The translations under genes and the position numbers were made by a program. The notes beneath the pieces are model-generated. The model ran no database searches, was not told where the DNA came from, and was given only the letters and a program-made list of their open reading frames with translations. From Savagea serpentis (lineage in GTDB: Bacteria > Bacillota > Bacilli > Bacillales_A > Planococcaceae), in NCBI RefSeq assembly GCF_015351395.1, contig NZ_JADKPV010000001.1, forward strand, positions 682,001 to 746,000: a stretch of 64,000 bases of DNA, written 5' to 3'. Of this stretch, positions 61,662-64,000 are shown in pieces. Each line of letters begins with the position of its first letter. The first letter of the stretch is position 1.

Positions 61662-62210
61662 TTAACTTGAACTAAATATGACATCATTATCTCTATCATA
61701 AAATACATATTTAATTGGCTGCATCCCGTATGGATCATTTGAAAGTTTTTCGATATGCATAAATAGTATCTCTTCAGACACATCAATGGAGTACTCGGTT
61801 TGATCGGCTGTGAGAATTTTAATTTTTGAAATTTCCCCATCCGTATTTAGGCCAGAAACAATTCCAAATGTTCCTTTGTTCGTTTCAATGATTGAATAAG
61901 TCATTGGAGGTTGATTACTAACATCGATACCCTTAAATTTCTTATTCCAGCCCCTGCTAAAATTTGCGGAGCCAAAAGTACCGTCTTCATATTCAAATTT
62001 AGCCACCCACTTATTAGAGTTTCCAATATTGGTCAATGAAACAATATCTTTAATAGGAGTAAACGGAGCTTTCGCTTCAAAATTCACATCATTGATATAG
62101 CTTATGAGTGCTTCATTATTGTTCTCTATCTTATAGAAACTAGAATATACGATAAAATATAAAACAAATAAAATACAAGAGAGTAAGAGGCCAATTCCTA
62201 ACTTCTTCAA
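61662..62210 (-). CDS. Membrane-anchored protein of unknown function
   Basis: The 182-residue protein has an N-terminal membrane segment or uncleaved signal (residues 4-24, LGIGLLLSCILFVLYFIVY), with Cys15 not in a proper lipobox. The outer part appears beta-rich (KWVAKFEYEDGTFGSANF near 67, GTFGIVSGL near 113). No family recognised. It is a single gene on the minus strand; the start ATG lies after GAGGTAAATC. Confidence 0.6.
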   Translation of the reverse strand: MKKLGIGLLLSCILFVLYFIVYSSFYKIENNNEALISYINDVNFEAKAPFTPIKDIVSLTNIGNSNKWVAKFEYEDGTFGSANFSRGWNKKFKGIDVSNQPPMTYSIIETNKGTFGIVSGLNTDGEISKIKILTADQTEYSIDVSEEILFMHIEKLSNDPYGMQPIKYVFYDRDNDVIFSSS

Positions 62211-62337
62211 ATGATTTACCTCTTTCCATGTAGAGTAATCAAACTCAAATTAAAATTTTGTTAAGTTCGTTTTTATCCTTTAAATATTACCATTATGTGG
62301 TTCTATGTCAATATGCTGGATACAGGAGGTACAGCCC

Positions 62338-62502
62338 ATGAATCCGTTTCAGATTGAACCACGATTCAATGTACTGAAAAAGGGTGAAGTATGGTTAGCC
62401 ACAAGTAGTCATGAAAGAGAGTGTTATCTATTCCCCAATCACAATGAAATCGAAAAAGTCATGCATATAAGAGGATTGGATGCTGCGATAGAAGATAAGT
62501 AA
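62338..62502 (+). CDS. Small protein of unknown function
   Basis: The 54-residue frame MNPFQIEPRFNVLKKGEVWL... starts at ATG 62338 with a perfect AGGAGGT. It includes ECYLFPNHNEIEKVMHIRGL, with no membrane segment or motif known to me. An upstream in-frame ATG at 62305 has no ribosome-binding site. It may be a short regulator or immunity-type protein. Confidence 0.5.
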   Translation: MNPFQIEPRFNVLKKGEVWLATSSHERECYLFPNHNEIEKVMHIRGLDAAIEDK

Positions 62503-62568
62503 TGCATTTCAAAACGTATGGTAACGAATATCCCCACTGAACGTCTACTTCGATAGGAGGCGATGCAA

Positions 62569-63039
62569 GTGAAGCGGTTATTGATTTTGATGAGCACAGT
62601 ATTCATCATCATGTTTGGCTGTGAACAGCAAACAGCTAACAAAGATGAACACCAGGCTAAACATGTAAAAGAATCCGAACAAGTCAATGATTTCCAAGTA
62701 TCCATCACTCATGATGATGAGCTTAATGTGTATGCTATAATTACTTATGTGGGCGATGCGAACGAAATTGATATTTATCACGGCGGAAGTATTTTTTACT
62801 TTAATATTCATCAAGAAGATGGTGACTTTGAATATGTAGGGGCAATGAATCAACCCTTGTTAACAACAACACTTATTCGAAATGAACCTCATCAGGTAGC
62901 ATTTAATCATTTAAAGGAACTTCATCTTAAAAAAGGCATCTATCGCATTAAAGCCATTGCTGATATTTCCTTGGATCCTGATGATGTAGTGGGAACAACT
63001 ATTCAAATACCCGTCTCGAAAATTATTGAGATAAAGTAG
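62569..63039 (+). CDS. Predicted lipoprotein
   Basis: The 156-residue protein starts at GTG 62569 (AGGAGG 8 nt upstream; ATG 62563 is too close). A lipobox IIMFGC gives a lipid-anchored mature form beginning CEQQTANKDE. The outer domain (ISLTHDDELNVYAIITYVGD-like, NEIDIYHGG, PHQVAFNHLKEL) appears to be a beta-sandwich similar to BsuPI/YtkA-type domains, but weakly. Function unknown. Confidence 0.65.
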   Translation: MKRLLILMSTVFIIMFGCEQQTANKDEHQAKHVKESEQVNDFQVSITHDDELNVYAIITYVGDANEIDIYHGGSIFYFNIHQEDGDFEYVGAMNQPLLTTTLIRNEPHQVAFNHLKELHLKKGIYRIKAIADISLDPDDVVGTTIQIPVSKIIEIK

Positions 63040-63221
63040 CCCAAAACTAATTTGAAATAACGATTGAACTACCTACTTCTTTCGTCAACTTTCTACATGA
63101 CACGCCTTTCCCATTGGAAAGAAAGTAGGGAACATGCATACCTTTTCATCTGTCTTTCATTACAACGGTTTCCAGAAAATACAATGGAGACAGCTTGATG
63201 CAAAATGGATAGAAAGGGTGA

Positions 63222-63416
63222 TTGGATGGGTTTTGGTATTTACTTTTACTACTTCTAGGTCTTGTCGTTTTTATTGTTGGAGTCATTCAAATTAAGACGA
63301 GAAGGGGACTTACAGGGTTTGTTCCACTCGTGATGGGTGGAGGTTTGATCGCTGTATCAATTTTCTTATTATCGCCGAATAGCTCAAAAATAATTGAAGA
63401 AATTTTAAATCTGTAA
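63222..63416 (+). CDS. Small membrane protein
   Basis: The 64-residue protein from TTG 63222 (AAAGGGTGA upstream) has two membrane segments, FWYLLLLLLGLVVFIVGVI near residue 4 and VPLVMGGGLIAVSIFLL near 34, joined by a short basic loop (IKTRRGL). No family recognised. Confidence 0.6.
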   Translation: MDGFWYLLLLLLGLVVFIVGVIQIKTRRGLTGFVPLVMGGGLIAVSIFLLSPNSSKIIEEILNL

Positions 63417-63474
63417 CCTCATTTGACAAGAGAAGCGGTTTGGAATGGATGCTATCAACAAGGGGAGATAAATA

Positions 63475-63939
63475 ATGAATCAAGCAAGTGAAATTTTCTG
63501 GAATGACTATTGGAAGAATAAAGACAAGCCGCAATCAGTCAGTGCGTGGCAATTTGGAGGTGAGCCTGACTATCTTGCACAATTAGTCGTGGATGGCATT
63601 AAAACCGCAACTTGTTCAGGACATCTTTTTTATGAAATTGAAAATGAACCTCTTCCAACAACGGAAGATTACAACATTATCCTAAATAGTGAGGATCAAC
63701 CCGTAGCGATTACGAAAACGGTAGAAGTAACGATTGTGCCGATGAATGAAGTCAGCGAAGAATTTGCAATTGCTGAAGGAGAAGGCGATAGAACATACCA
63801 GTATTGGTGGGACGCACATGAGCATTTCTTTAAAAATGAGTTGAAAACAATTGGACGTGAATTCTCTGAAGACATGCTCCTTGTTTGTGAACGTTTTGAA
63901 TTGATTCACACTGCAACTGCTCCAAATCAGAGAAAATAG
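63475..63939 (+). CDS. ASCH-domain protein (YqfB-like)
   Basis: The 154-residue protein shows the ASCH signature: WQFGGEPDYLAQLVVDGIKT near residue 25 with the G.K..T motif, a loop AITKTVEVTIVPMNEV near 84, and a late GDRTYQYWWDAHEHFFKNE near 106 with the usual acidic and Trp residues. ASCH proteins bind RNA or act as small amidohydrolases (YqfB hydrolyses N4-acetylcytidine). ATG 63475 follows AGGGGAG. It is a single-gene unit ending at the last terminator. Confidence 0.85.
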   Translation: MNQASEIFWNDYWKNKDKPQSVSAWQFGGEPDYLAQLVVDGIKTATCSGHLFYEIENEPLPTTEDYNIILNSEDQPVAITKTVEVTIVPMNEVSEEFAIAEGEGDRTYQYWWDAHEHFFKNELKTIGREFSEDMLLVCERFELIHTATAPNQRK

Positions 63940-63962
63940 TCGTTGTTTGAGGGCGAAGTATG

Positions 63963-64000
63963 AATAAAACAGTGTCTCTTGTTGAGGCGCTGTTTTATTT
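63963..64000 (+). terminator. Terminator at the window end
   Basis: ATAAAACAG.G.CTC / GAG.C.CTGTTTTAT hairpin with two mismatches and a final TTT, located 24 nt after the ASCH gene. Confidence 0.7.

Noticed and set aside
1-64000. tRNA, rRNA or prophage structural genes
   Set aside because: None recognised on either strand; defence and transport genes account for the accessory DNA.

Overview
The window looks like chromosomal DNA of a Firmicute of the order Bacillales. Ribosome-binding sites are strong AGGAGG types, TTG and GTG starts are common, and Bacillus-type families recur (YwqG, YjjG, SurE, Excalibur lipoprotein, GntR/YtrA-type regulator). I cannot name the genus. No rRNA or tRNA gene was recognised.

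Layout. 1-4.9 kb: housekeeping and orphan genes (SPFH/zinc-ribbon protein, lipoprotein, YjjG-like phosphatase, SUKH and YwqG proteins). 5.4-6.8 kb: FetAB-type exporter. 7.9-14.2 kb: one operon with a PHP phosphoesterase, a TIM-barrel protein, a SurE-type phosphatase and an ABC importer, probably for an organophosphate-like solute. 14.3-16.4 kb: Excalibur lipoprotein and an SDR. 16.5-40.1 kb: a CRISPR island with a type I-C effector operon (cas3-cas5c-cas8c-cas7c), a complete type III-B Cmr operon bracketed by two PD-(D/E)XK-like (DUF6602-type) genes, a NERD-helicase, and relics of a second Cmr module. 41.1-48.6 kb: TRAP transporter and carboxylate catabolic operon. 49-57.6 kb: more defence genes (OLD-like ATPase/Toprim protein, C5 methyltransferase, DUF262/DUF1524 protein, HNH nuclease, a possible HEPN pair), many of them AT-rich. 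57.7-64 kb: regulators and small membrane or lipoprotein genes.

Nine CRISPR loci, all on the + strand and all with one I-C-type 33-bp repeat family, are scattered from 5 to 53 kb. Five carry a leader of the same 154-bp length and three carry truncated leaders. The leader contains a sigma-A-like promoter, and several arrays end at their own terminator. No cas1 or cas2 is present. The I-C operon ends in a cas4 fragment that runs straight into a CRISPR repeat, so the adaptation genes seem to have been deleted by recombination. No cas6 is present either, so the Cmr complex probably uses crRNAs made by Cas5c.

The most interesting element lies between array 2 and cas3. A promoter (16911-16940) drives a short RNA with a diverged but structurally compensated pseudo-repeat (16957-17002). 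Its guide, starting exactly at the repeat/spacer junction, matches a TTC-flanked site in the promoter of the next gene, a 71-residue Cys-rich protein. The match covers 16 nt, with mismatches only at positions 6 and 12, the positions that Cascade flips out. This has the design of a CreA/CreR-type crRNA-like repressor RNA and could be a toxin-antitoxin guard for the I-C effector complex. It is a prediction from sequence only.
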